DNA of 64,000 nucleotides, from contig MKVW01000009.1 in assembly GCA_001898965.1 (NCBI GenBank), positions 1,594,479-1,658,478 of the forward strand. The letters are read 5' to 3'. The position numbers and the translations under genes are program-made. This DNA is from Rhizobiales bacterium 62-17 (GTDB lineage: Bacteria > Pseudomonadota > Alphaproteobacteria > Rhizobiales > Beijerinckiaceae). Below are positions 25,710-33,368 of the stretch, one piece after another. The notes beneath the pieces were generated by a model. That model searched no databases, was not told the DNA's origin, and saw only the letters and a program-made list of their open reading frames with translations. Numbering within the stretch: the first letter of the stretch is position 1; each line of letters starts with the position of its first letter.

Positions 25710-26483
25710 ATGAATAGCACGACGACGACCACTCAGATCGCTTATCCCCTGATTGGCGTGGCCATCCTGTTTGCCATCTGGGGCGCTTACTGCTGGCTGT
25801 TCAGCGTTCCAGAAGTGGTTCTGCCATCACCGGGCCAGGTGGCTGTCGCCTTCTTCGACAGTTTTGGCGTTCTGATGCGCGAAGGTTGGGTCACACTGGT
25901 CGAGACGGTGTTGGGCTTTGCGCTCGCCATGGCGGTCGGCCTGCCGCTGGCCGTGGCGATCGCCAATTCGCGGCCATTGAATCTGATGTTCTATCCGCTG
26001 CTGGTGGCGCTGCAATCGGTGCCGAAAGTCGCTTTGGCGCCGATCGTTCTCGTCTGGCTCGGCACGGGCTTGGAGTCGAAACTCGCCATCGTCTGGCTGG
26101 TGGCCTTCTTTCCCATCATCATCGACACCGCTGCCGGTCTGCGTTCGACGCCGCGCGAACTCATTCAATTGGCGCACAGCCTGAAAGCTTCGCCCTGGCA
26201 GATTTTCTACAAGGTGCAGTTTCCGGCAGCGCTACCCTTCGTGCTCACCGGCGCCAAAGTGGCGATCACGCTGGCGGTCATCGGTGCGGTCATCGGTGAA
26301 TTCATGGGTTCGAGCAGTGGGCTCGGCTATCTGTTGCTCAGCGCCACGTCGCAGCTCAATACGCCGCTCGCCTTTGCTGCGCTGTTCGCCCTTTCATTCC
26401 TCGGCCTCGGCGTTTACGCGGTCGTGGAGCTTGTTGAAATCGCCATCGCCCGCTGGCTCCCGCCCCGCGCGACGGGGCACTGA
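25710..26483 (+). CDS. ABC transporter permease (SsuC/TauC-like)
   Basis: A 257-residue inner-membrane protein with about six hydrophobic segments and the EAA-type loop LAHSLKASPWQIFYKVQFPAALPFVLTGAK. The ATG at 25710 follows GAGAGCAACGAGA. It is the last gene before a bidirectional terminator. Together with 24924 and 23733 it forms the second NMT1-type uptake system of the window. Confidence 0.9.
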   Translation: MNSTTTTTQIAYPLIGVAILFAIWGAYCWLFSVPEVVLPSPGQVAVAFFDSFGVLMREGWVTLVETVLGFALAMAVGLPLAVAIANSRPLNLMFYPLLVALQSVPKVALAPIVLVWLGTGLESKLAIVWLVAFFPIIIDTAAGLRSTPRELIQLAHSLKASPWQIFYKVQFPAALPFVLTGAKVAITLAVIGAVIGEFMGSSSGLGYLLLSATSQLNTPLAFAALFALSFLGLGVYAVVELVEIAIARWLPPRATGH

Positions 26484-26508
26484 GAAGCCTTCTCCGTCCC
26501 ATAAATCA

Positions 26509-26538
26509 AAAGGCCGGCTCAACAGCCGGCCTTTCTTT
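26509..26538. terminator. Bidirectional terminator between convergent genes
   Basis: A perfect 11-bp stem (AAAGGCCGGCT at 26509-26519, AGCCGGCCTTT at 26524-26534) with a 4-base loop, T-rich tail on the plus strand and A-rich sequence on the other side. It can stop both the permease transcript and the convergent Bug transcript. Confidence 0.88.
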
Positions 26539-27516
26539 TCAGTTCGTGCCCAGCGCATCCTTGATCAGAAGCGGGATGGTTTCGAATTCCCGTTCGAAAG
26601 CGGCGCGGAACTCTTCCGGCGTATTGGCGATCACGTCGAAGCCCTGTCCTTTGACGAAGGCGTTGAGTTCCGGATCGGCCATTGCCTCCCTGACGCTGCG
26701 CGCAGTCTGCTCGATGATGTTTTGCGGTGTCTTGGCAGGTGCGGCCATACCCAGCCAAGTCGGCGCCAAGAACACCGGATCGGCATATCCAAGCTCGGCG
26801 AAGGTCGGTACGTCGGGCAGCAGGGCCGAACGATTGGGACCATTGGTGGCGATGGCGGTGAGCATTTTCTTTTCGACGAAAGGCGCGGCGAGAATGGCAC
26901 CGGTATAGGTGATCTCGACATTACCGCTCAGAACATCCTGCACCGCCGGTGCCGAACCCTGATAGGGCACGGTGTTCAACGAAATGCCAGTTTTCTTCGC
27001 CAACGCGCGCGTAATCAAGTTTTGCGGCGAAGCGGGCCCGGTGACCCCGACGTTCCAGCCGGCGGGCGTGGAGCGCACCTTGGCGATCAATTCGCTCAAG
27101 GTATTAACACCCAGTTGCGGGCCAACCAGCATCACATAGCCGGCCGAGCCGATCTGGCTGACCAAGGCGAAATCTTTTTTCGGATCATAGGTGACCGATT
27201 TCATCGAAACCGCATTGGCGACCAAGGCATCGCCAGTGGAGACGAGAAAGGAATAACCGTCGCCGGGAGAACGGGCGACGTCGGCGGCGCCGATCGTTCC
27301 CGCAGCGCCGGTCTTGTTCTCGATGTAAATCTTCCAGCCGGTCTTCTTGCTCATCACGTCGGCGAGCTTGCGCGCCACCGTATCGGTGGGTGCGCCGGCG
27401 GGATAAGGCACGACCCAACGGATCGGCCGGTCGGGATAGGTGTCGCTGGCATGCACGGTGCCGACCTGTGTCAGCGCCGCCAAAGCAAAAGCCGAGGCCC
27501 CCAAGATACGCTTCAT
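26539..27516 (-). CDS. Bug/TctC-family periplasmic solute receptor
   Basis: A 325-residue receptor with signal peptide MKRILGASAFALAALTQVGTVHAS and Bug motifs IRWVVPYPAGAPTDTVAR, IENKTGAAGTIGAADVA and NTVPYQGSAPAVQDVLSGNVEI. The ATG at 27516 follows AGGAG. The fourth member of this family in the window; again no TctA/TctB partner. It is 94 bases downstream of the M20 amidohydrolase on the same strand and may import its amide substrate. Ligand unknown. Confidence 0.92.
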   Translation of the reverse strand: MKRILGASAFALAALTQVGTVHASDTYPDRPIRWVVPYPAGAPTDTVARKLADVMSKKTGWKIYIENKTGAAGTIGAADVARSPGDGYSFLVSTGDALVANAVSMKSVTYDPKKDFALVSQIGSAGYVMLVGPQLGVNTLSELIAKVRSTPAGWNVGVTGPASPQNLITRALAKKTGISLNTVPYQGSAPAVQDVLSGNVEITYTGAILAAPFVEKKMLTAIATNGPNRSALLPDVPTFAELGYADPVFLAPTWLGMAAPAKTPQNIIEQTARSVREAMADPELNAFVKGQGFDVIANTPEEFRAAFEREFETIPLLIKDALGTN

Positions 27517-27610
27517 CGCATGTCTCCTTCTATGCACGCTCGATCGAGAGCCGCGCCGGTTATTGCCTCTCGGGTCCTCTCCTGAGACGATTTTGGAATG
27601 CTCTTAAAAG

Positions 27611-29035
27611 CTAGGCCGCGGACATCTCGACCGGCGGCTTGATGTCGTCGGGCATTGGGCTGCGATAGCGCGCCTTGCCGGCACGCTTGGCGTGATCGGC
27701 CTTGGCCTGTTCGATGAGGCCGTGGTCCTGGAACAGATCGATGGCGGTGGCCGCCATCACTTTGGCGGCATGGACCATGCCCTTATGTGCCGCCGGGCTT
27801 TTGCCTTGCGCGACCATCTGCCAGGTGTGGAATTGCGTGCCGACCGCGAATGTCGCGCCGAAAAGCTGTGCCGTGGGCACGACCCAGCTCACATCCGAAA
27901 TATCGCCGGAGACCGTGAGAGGCGAGGCCGGCGTAAGGCCTTTGGGAACGAGAATGTCGCCGAGAGGACGATTGGTCTCGGGATCGAGCCCATATTGCGC
28001 GCAGGTATTGGCAATGTCGGTGTCTTCGAGCGTCGCCTGAATCTCGCGGGCGAAAGTCACGTCGGCATCGTCGAATTGCGGCGGCCCGATTTCATCGAGC
28101 TTGCGGCGCATCACCTCGTTGAGGCTGGCGGTGTGAACCAGATTGGCGACGCCGCTCAAGGCTTCGATGCTTACTTGCGTTTCCGTCATCAAAGCCGCGC
28201 CCTGTGCCACGGCTTTGACGCGCTCGATCAAAGGCAGCAGGTCGGCCAGCGAACTGGCGCGAATGGCGTAGCGTACCTTGGCGCGTCGCTGCACCACATT
28301 AGGGGCAATGCCGCCGCCATCGATCATGGCATAGTGAATGCGCGCATCGCTCGGCATATGTTCGCGCATGTAGTTGACGCCGACATTCATCAGCTCGACG
28401 GCATCGAGCGCGCTGCGGCCAAGATGCGGCGAGGCGCCGGCATGCGAAGCCTTGCCGTGGAAGGTGAAGTCGAACCGGGCATTGGCGAGCCAACTGCGCG
28501 TCATCACGTCGGCGAAGCAACCGGGATGCCATGAAAGAGCGATATCGACATCGTCGAAGAGACCGGCCTTCACCATGAAGACTTTCGCCGCGCCACCTTC
28601 TTCGGCCGGGCAACCATAATAACGCACCGTGCCGGGCAAGCCGTTCGCGGCGAGCCAGTCCTTCACGGCCGTCGCCGCCAGCATGGCACCGGCACCGAGC
28701 AGGTTGTGGCCGCAACCATGCCCCTTGCCGCCATCGGCGAGCGGGATCGGCTGGGCGACGCCGGCCTGTTGGCTGAGATCAGGCAAAGCGTCGAATTCGC
28801 CAAGAAAGGCGATGATCGGGCCGCCCGATCCGGCCTCGCCCACCAGGGCGGTCGGCATGCCAGCGCAGCCGGCTGTCACGCGAAAGCCTTGTGCTTCGAG
28901 TTCGGCCACATGGGCGGCGGCCGATTTGACCTCGGCGAAGCATAGTTCTGGGGTCTCCCAGATCTGATCGGAGAGCGCGGTCAGGCGCGCTTGCTTCTCG
29001 TCCACCAGGGTCCAAATTTCAGGGATATTGCTCAT
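27611..29035 (-). CDS. M20 family amidohydrolase, AbgB-like
   Basis: A 474-residue metal-dependent amidohydrolase. Zinc ligand region GKGHGCGHNLLGAGA, acid pair PAEEGGAAK, then WHPG and FHGKASHAGASPHLGRSALDA with the dimerisation domain. Full-length relatives include the p-aminobenzoyl-glutamate hydrolase subunit AbgB, which is larger than the IAA-amino-acid hydrolases; the C-terminal extension here (GDISDVSWVVPTAQL onward) fits AbgB. It cleaves N-acyl amino acids, possibly aroyl-amino acids, giving the aromatic acid. Divergent from a LysR regulator. The ATG at 29035 is preferred to a longer in-frame start at 29101. Confidence 0.88.
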   Translation of the reverse strand: MSNIPEIWTLVDEKQARLTALSDQIWETPELCFAEVKSAAAHVAELEAQGFRVTAGCAGMPTALVGEAGSGGPIIAFLGEFDALPDLSQQAGVAQPIPLADGGKGHGCGHNLLGAGAMLAATAVKDWLAANGLPGTVRYYGCPAEEGGAAKVFMVKAGLFDDVDIALSWHPGCFADVMTRSWLANARFDFTFHGKASHAGASPHLGRSALDAVELMNVGVNYMREHMPSDARIHYAMIDGGGIAPNVVQRRAKVRYAIRASSLADLLPLIERVKAVAQGAALMTETQVSIEALSGVANLVHTASLNEVMRRKLDEIGPPQFDDADVTFAREIQATLEDTDIANTCAQYGLDPETNRPLGDILVPKGLTPASPLTVSGDISDVSWVVPTAQLFGATFAVGTQFHTWQMVAQGKSPAAHKGMVHAAKVMAATAIDLFQDHGLIEQAKADHAKRAGKARYRSPMPDDIKPPVEMSAA

Positions 29036-29146
29036 CGCCCGCCCACAGCCTTCGTTGTTCCGATGACTGGATATTGAGGCGGGAGTTGAACTTGCAGACA
29101 AGTGAATTATGCTAAGCCAAAATCAACTAATTGGTTAAGTTGCACC

Positions 29147-30091
29147 ATGAGCATTCGCGACCGGTTGACGCTCAGGCATTTGCGGCACGTGCTCGCCGTG
29201 TCAGAGCTTGGCCGTCTCAATCTGGCGGCTAACCGTCTTCACATCAGCGAGGCCGCCGTCTCCAAATCCTTGGCGGAAGTGACGGCCATCGTCGGCGTGC
29301 CGATCTTTCGGCGCGAGAGAACCCGCTGGGTGCCGACCGAACCGGGTGTGCGCCTGATCGCCTTCGCGCGCCGTGTCACCGCTGAATTCGATGCCTTCGA
29401 TGGTGTGATGCGCGATTTGCGCAGCGGCGTGCAGGGCACGGTGGTCATCGGCCTTCATGTCATCACCGGTCAATTGTTCATCGCCGAGACCCTTGCCAAA
29501 GCCAAGCGCGATTATCCCGGCATATTCGTTCGCGTCATCGAAGGGGTGCTTCCCGATCTTGTCGACGATCTACGCAATGGCACGGTGGATCTCGTGTTCG
29601 GTCGGATCGGGCAGGTGGCCTTGGACCGGGACTTCGACAGTGTCGGCATAGCCAACGAGGCGGCGCTGGTGGTGGCGAGCCCCGATCATCCGTTGAGCAA
29701 AAAACGCAAGCTCACCTGGGCCGATGTGGTGGAAGCGGGTTGGATCTTACCGCCGACGGGCACGCCGACGCGCGAAGCGCTCGCCGATTATCTGTCGCGG
29801 CAGGGGTTTGATCTGCCCGCCAACAGGATCGACACGAAGTCGATTTCCCTCATCCAATCGCTGCTGAGTGCGGGGTCCTTCATTTCGATCGCGCCGCAAT
29901 CCGTCGCCCGGCACTGGGCTGAGCGCTTGTCCATGCACATTCTGCCTTTGCCGCCCATCGACGTCAGCACGCCCATTGGCTTGATCTGGTCGAAGACCAA
30001 TCTGTTGCCGGCCGCTGAGATCATGAAGGATTACGTTCTCGATAATCTGAAAGCGGACGGTCCGAGGCGCTCGAGACGAGCCTCGCGTTAA
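29147..30091 (+). CDS. LysR-family transcriptional regulator
   Basis: A 314-residue LysR protein: winged helix at 1-65 (RHLRHVLAVSELGRLNLAANRLHISEAAVSKSLAEV), then the effector domain with GTVVIGLHVITGQLF near residue 100. This form resembles the PcaQ/GbpR subgroup. The ATG at 29147 is preferred; an earlier frame start at 29102 adds unrelated residues. It is divergent from the M20 amidohydrolase with 111 bases between them, in which an imperfect AACTAATTGGTT dyad (29125-29136) is a possible binding site. Likely target: the amidohydrolase and Bug genes. Confidence 0.92.
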   Translation: MSIRDRLTLRHLRHVLAVSELGRLNLAANRLHISEAAVSKSLAEVTAIVGVPIFRRERTRWVPTEPGVRLIAFARRVTAEFDAFDGVMRDLRSGVQGTVVIGLHVITGQLFIAETLAKAKRDYPGIFVRVIEGVLPDLVDDLRNGTVDLVFGRIGQVALDRDFDSVGIANEAALVVASPDHPLSKKRKLTWADVVEAGWILPPTGTPTREALADYLSRQGFDLPANRIDTKSISLIQSLLSAGSFISIAPQSVARHWAERLSMHILPLPPIDVSTPIGLIWSKTNLLPAAEIMKDYVLDNLKADGPRRSRRASR

Positions 30092-30097
30092 GCGCTT

Positions 30098-30904
30098 TCA
30101 CGGCAGGCGATCGAGAAATCCTTTGATGGCCGCGATCGTCTCGCTCGGGGCCTCCCGATGCGGTGAATGCTGAATGCCAGGCAGAATGACGCGCTCGAAA
30201 TGGCCACCGGCCGCGCCAATGGACGATTCCAAAACGTCGATCTGCGCCAGCGTTCCATATTGATCGGCATCGCCCTGCATGCCCAGAACAGGTATGCGAA
30301 AGCCAGTCAGCTCTTCGCGCATCTCCAGCGCCGCGCCGAAATCGGGATTAAGCCAGACATCGTTCCAGCCGCGAAAGGCGCCATCGACATCCTTATGCCA
30401 GCGCGCGAGTTTTGCGCGCAGATCCGTCGTTTCGTAAGCGACTTTCGTCTTGGCGATCTCCCGGATCGAAAAATCTTCGACGAAGAAGTGCGGCGCGATC
30501 AGCACCGCGCCACACACGCGGGGATCAGGCTTCGCCGTTGCATAAAGAGCGGCGATGGTCGCGCCATCCGAATGGCCGACGAGGAGAATACGCGTTGCAT
30601 CGATCCCGGCAATGACGTCGGGAAGAACATCGCGCACATGTTGGCGCATATAATCGAGCGGACGCGGCAATTGAATGGGGCTGGAGGCGCCATAACCCTC
30701 GCGCGAATAGGCAAAGGCGCCGGCGCCGGTGGCCTCGGCCAAAGCGGTTCTGAACCCACCCCAAAGCTGTGCGCAGCCGAGCCCTTCATGCAGCAGAAGA
30801 ATGACGGGGGCATCGGCGGAAGCCGGTGGCTCGAACGTATATTCGAGCGCATATCCGCCCGCTTCGACGAAGCCAGACTTCGTTGTTGCTGTGGAACTGG
30901 TCAC
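30098..30904 (-). CDS. Alpha/beta hydrolase
   Basis: A 268-residue alpha/beta-hydrolase-fold enzyme. Oxyanion motif LHEGLG (a variant of HGxG), nucleophile elbow VGHSDGAT (Ser near residue 112), acid in MQGDADQYG and His in GIQHSPHRE. The start overlaps the stop of the DUF4863 gene by 4 bases, so both are cotranscribed from a promoter carrying TGCA-type sites. In other box clusters a similar hydrolase accompanies the genes; it could hydrolyse a lactone or an ester/thioester formed by side reactions of the epoxide pathway. The reaction is not established. Confidence 0.85.
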   Translation of the reverse strand: MTSSTATTKSGFVEAGGYALEYTFEPPASADAPVILLLHEGLGCAQLWGGFRTALAEATGAGAFAYSREGYGASSPIQLPRPLDYMRQHVRDVLPDVIAGIDATRILLVGHSDGATIAALYATAKPDPRVCGAVLIAPHFFVEDFSIREIAKTKVAYETTDLRAKLARWHKDVDGAFRGWNDVWLNPDFGAALEMREELTGFRIPVLGMQGDADQYGTLAQIDVLESSIGAAGGHFERVILPGIQHSPHREAPSETIAAIKGFLDRLP

Positions 30905-31383
30905 GCTTTCTGGCCCGTGAATTCGATCGCGCCTTCAGGCAGCAGATAGAGGATACAGGCTTTGCCGCCGGTGACGGTCGGGAAATGCGATGATCCCGGT
31001 GGATAGACATACCAGCCGCGTGGCTTCCCATCGAACAAAGGGTTTCCCGCGACCGGCATGATCATGCCGATCTCGCCGGTCGTATGCACATGGTGCGGCC
31101 CAGCGATATCTTCCATCACGACCACGTCGACGCTGAAGGTGCCGGTGTCCTGTCCCGGCTTGACGGCGCGGCCATAAGCGATGCCGCCAGCCGTGCGTGC
31201 GCAGAGCCAGCCTTCTTTGACGCCGTTGAAGACGAGCTGTTCCAACGCATCGAACGGCGCTTCTCCGGGCGGAAAGCGGCTTTGCAGAAAGTGTTCGAGA
31301 TCGGCGTTCAGCGGCTGTGTGCCAATGGCTTCGGCGATCTGGCCAACAGCCGAACGGAATTGGTCTTCTCCGGTTGACGGCAT
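30901..31383 (-). CDS. DUF4863 family protein (4-hydroxylaminobenzoate lyase/PnbB-like)
   Basis: A 160-residue cupin-like protein: VVVMEDIAGPHHVHTTGEIGMIMP gives a His-x-His site, with PRGWYVYPPGSSHFPTV later. To my knowledge DUF4863 includes the 4-hydroxylaminobenzoate lyase PnbB of 4-nitrobenzoate degraders, and family members also accompany benzoyl-CoA (box) genes. No nitroreductase is present, so a nitrobenzoate role is unlikely and the function here is open. The start follows GAGGGAGAG. It is divergent from the PaaG-like gene and sits directly behind the TGCA-N6-TGCA site at 31405-31418. Confidence 0.75.
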   Translation of the reverse strand: MPSTGEDQFRSAVGQIAEAIGTQPLNADLEHFLQSRFPPGEAPFDALEQLVFNGVKEGWLCARTAGGIAYGRAVKPGQDTGTFSVDVVVMEDIAGPHHVHTTGEIGMIMPVAGNPLFDGKPRGWYVYPPGSSHFPTVTGGKACILYLLPEGAIEFTGQKA

Positions 31384-31404
31384 GGCCGCTCTCCCTCAGA
31401 AATA

Positions 31405-31418
31405 TGCAGAATAATGCA
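31405..31418. promoter_or_regulatory. Candidate BoxR operator TGCA-N6-TGCA (DUF4863 side)
   Basis: TGCAGAATAATGCA lies 22 bases in front of the DUF4863 start. On the minus strand a TTGACT -35 sits at 31449-31444, so the site falls near the transcription start, as in the box promoter. Its reverse complement shares TGCATTAT with the site at 33327. BzdR/BoxR of Azoarcus are described to recognise TGCA-containing repeats. Confidence 0.6.
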
Positions 31419-31456
31419 GATTTCTTCCGTTAGAATTTCTCAAAGTCAAGAAGAAA

Positions 31457-31470
31457 TGCATTATATGACA
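31457..31470. promoter_or_regulatory. Candidate BoxR half-site TGCATTATAT (PaaG-like side)
   Basis: TGCATTATATGACA, 35 bases before the PaaG-like ATG. The 11-mer ATGCATTATAT (31456-31466) recurs exactly at 33326-33336 in the boxC promoter. It overlaps a -10-like TATATG. Confidence 0.55.
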
Positions 31471-31504
31471 TCACGACGGGTGTCTTGCGTCTAAGGAGAA
31501 GGTT

Positions 31505-32311
31505 ATGGCGGAACAACAGGAGCCCAGCATTCTCCTGCGCAAGGATGGTCCTGTCGGGCGCATTATTCTGTCTCGTCCGCAACGTCTCAACGCCTTGACC
31601 GCCGACATGCTGGACGCCTTGCAGGCGGCGCTGCGCGATCTCGATGGGGATGCAAGCATTCGCGCCATTGTGCTCACGGGCGCTGGCCGCGCGTTCTGTG
31701 CAGGTCAAGATCTCTCCGAGCGCGATCCCCGCCAGCGCAGCGAGCCTTTTGATCTCGAGGCGATCCAACGTCGCAGCTATCACCCGATCCTGCGGCTGAT
31801 GCGCTCGACACCCAAGCCCATCGTCACGGCCGTGAATGGCCTCGCGGCGGGTGCCGGCGTGGCGCTGGCGCTGGCCGGCGACATTGTGGTGATGCGCGAG
31901 AATGCTCGTCTGGTCTTCTCCTTCGTCAAAGTCGGGCTGTCTGTCGACGCCGGTTTGGGCTGGAGCCTGGTCAAGGCATTGGGGCCGGCCAAAGCGCGGC
32001 TGCTGTTGATGCTGGGCGGCGAACTGGCGGCACGCGACGCATCGTCGTCGGGGCTTGTCAGCGAATGTGTGGCCGACGATGCCTTTGAGGCGCATGTCGA
32101 AACGATCGTCCAGACGCTGTCAGCTGGCCCAGCGACGGCGCTGGCCGGATTGAAGCGGGCGGTGGAGGCAGCGGCGGCCGCGCCCGATTGGGAAAGCTAT
32201 CTCGACGTCGAAGCGAAATGCCAGGGCGCGGCAGGCTTTGATCCTGATTATCGCGAAGGCGTGCTGGCCTTTCTTGAAAAGCGCGCGCCCCGCTGGCGTG
32301 GGCTGGCCTGA
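31505..32311 (+). CDS. Enoyl-CoA hydratase/isomerase family, PaaG-like
   Basis: A 268-residue crotonase-fold protein. Oxyanion segments are IVLTGAGRAFCAGQDL and NGLAAGAGVALALAGD. Both Glu residues needed for hydration are replaced (Ala after GAGV; Lys in FVKVG), while LSVDAG keeps an Asp as in PaaG (LIPDCGG region). So it should be an isomerase: in the box pathway the 3,4-double bond of 3,4-dehydroadipyl-CoA must be shifted or hydrated, and this enzyme is a good candidate for the shift. The ATG follows TAAGGAGAAG. It abuts the convergent BoxR gene with no gap. Confidence 0.87.
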   Translation: MAEQQEPSILLRKDGPVGRIILSRPQRLNALTADMLDALQAALRDLDGDASIRAIVLTGAGRAFCAGQDLSERDPRQRSEPFDLEAIQRRSYHPILRLMRSTPKPIVTAVNGLAAGAGVALALAGDIVVMRENARLVFSFVKVGLSVDAGLGWSLVKALGPAKARLLLMLGGELAARDASSSGLVSECVADDAFEAHVETIVQTLSAGPATALAGLKRAVEAAAAAPDWESYLDVEAKCQGAAGFDPDYREGVLAFLEKRAPRWRGLA

Positions 32312-33217
32312 TCAAGCATGCGTTAAAGTCGCCGGCAGATCGAGAATTCGGTCGATCTCGTTCAGGCACGCTTCCGGCGAGAGATCCGTAGTGTCGACGA
32401 CGAATTCGGCACGCGCATATTCGTCCTCGCGCGAGATCAGCAGATTGCGGACGTGTTCGAGCGCGCGTGGCGCCGCCTTGATCGGGCGCATGTCGCCTTG
32501 ATTGATCACGCGCTGCAAATGCGCTTCTGGCGAAGCCTTCAGCCAGATCGTGCGGAATGACGAAATGATCGTACTCATCGCTTCTTTGTTGGCGACGATA
32601 CCGCCGGCGGTCTCGACGACGATGAAATCGCCGCGATTGAGAAGAGCATTGATCGCCTCGTTCTCCATGGCGCGATAGGCATCCGGGCCACCAAGATTGA
32701 ACAAATCGTCGAGGGAAATGCCGGTGCGCCGCTCGATCTCGCGTGTGACGCTGACGAAAGGCACGTTGTGGCGTGCCGCGAGCTGGCGACCGAGAGTCGA
32801 TTTGCCGGCACCGCGTAAGCCGAGCAGCGCCACGCCGCGTTGACCCCGCCGCCGTTCGGCGAGCCAGGTCTGGAGCGCGGGAATGCAGCTCTGCTGCTCA
32901 GCCCGCGACATGCTGCCGATCAAAGCGCCGAGATTTTCATCGATGGAAAGGTCCGTGGGGCGGGCGAAGGTGTCGCTGCCATCGTTCAGCAATTGCGTCA
33001 GCTCGACATCGAGCGCGGTCGCAATGCGCGACAGGACCGAAAGGCTGACATTCGATTCCGCCGCTTCAAGCTGAATGAGATAGCGCTCGGATATTCCGGC
33101 CGCCTCCACCACCTCCCGGCGGGACAAGCCGCGCAGGTCGCGCAGCGCCCGCACCTTCCGCCCGACGCGAACAGCCAAGTCTTCAGAATCGAGCGTTTCA
33201 TCAGATTTTATCGTCAT
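32312..33217 (-). CDS. boxR: BoxR/BzdR-type regulator (XRE HTH fused to shikimate-kinase-like domain)
   Basis: A 301-residue repressor of the benzoyl-CoA sensing type. Residues 20-75 form an XRE helix-turn-helix (LSRREVVEAAGISERYLIQLEAA); a linker at 85-125 leads to a C-terminal shikimate-kinase-like domain with P-loop GLRGAGKST at 133-141. Shikimate kinase activity is not expected: in BzdR this domain binds benzoyl-CoA and releases the DNA. The gene is divergent from boxC, with 151 bases between that contain a strong promoter and a TGCA site. Candidate sites also occur at 31405-31470 and 58645-58701, so its regulon may be wider than the box operon. Confidence 0.93.
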   Translation of the reverse strand: MTIKSDETLDSEDLAVRVGRKVRALRDLRGLSRREVVEAAGISERYLIQLEAAESNVSLSVLSRIATALDVELTQLLNDGSDTFARPTDLSIDENLGALIGSMSRAEQQSCIPALQTWLAERRRGQRGVALLGLRGAGKSTLGRQLAARHNVPFVSVTREIERRTGISLDDLFNLGGPDAYRAMENEAINALLNRGDFIVVETAGGIVANKEAMSTIISSFRTIWLKASPEAHLQRVINQGDMRPIKAAPRALEHVRNLLISREDEYARAEFVVDTTDLSPEACLNEIDRILDLPATLTHA

Positions 33218-33293
33218 TCATGAACCATAGTTCAGAAAAAGCAGGCGATCAAGAGCCGAAAGCAGGCTGGAACGAGAAAAATCACAAACTGTA

Positions 33294-33323
33294 TTGACTC
33301 TCACGCGCTGCGGTGCGTAGATA
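33294..33323 (+). promoter_or_regulatory. Promoter of the box operon
   Basis: A -35 TTGACT at 33294-33299 and -10 TAGATA at 33318-33323 with an 18-base spacer, 46 bases before the boxC ATG. The candidate BoxR site at 33327-33340 begins just after the -10, the geometry expected for steric repression. Confidence 0.6.
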
Positions 33324-33326
33324 ATA

Positions 33327-33340
33327 TGCATTATATCACC
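33327..33340. promoter_or_regulatory. Candidate BoxR operator in the boxC/boxR divergent region
   Basis: TGCATTATATCACC directly downstream of the -10 box. It shares the 11-mer ATGCATTATAT with the site in front of the PaaG-like gene (31456-31466), and TGCA-Y-TAT with those at 31405 and 58688. Located to control the divergent boxR as well as boxC. Confidence 0.6.
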
Positions 33341-33368
33341 TGTTTTGGGTCGGTGGGAGGGTTAATTC

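Noticed and set aside
26284-27585. A 433-codon plus-strand frame across the permease end and the Bug gene
   Set aside because: It crosses a strong bidirectional terminator and is antisense to a clear Bug receptor.
30901-31383. Assigning the DUF4863 gene to nitrobenzoate degradation
   Set aside because: No 4-nitrobenzoate reductase or protocatechuate genes occur nearby, and the promoter context points to the box pathway.
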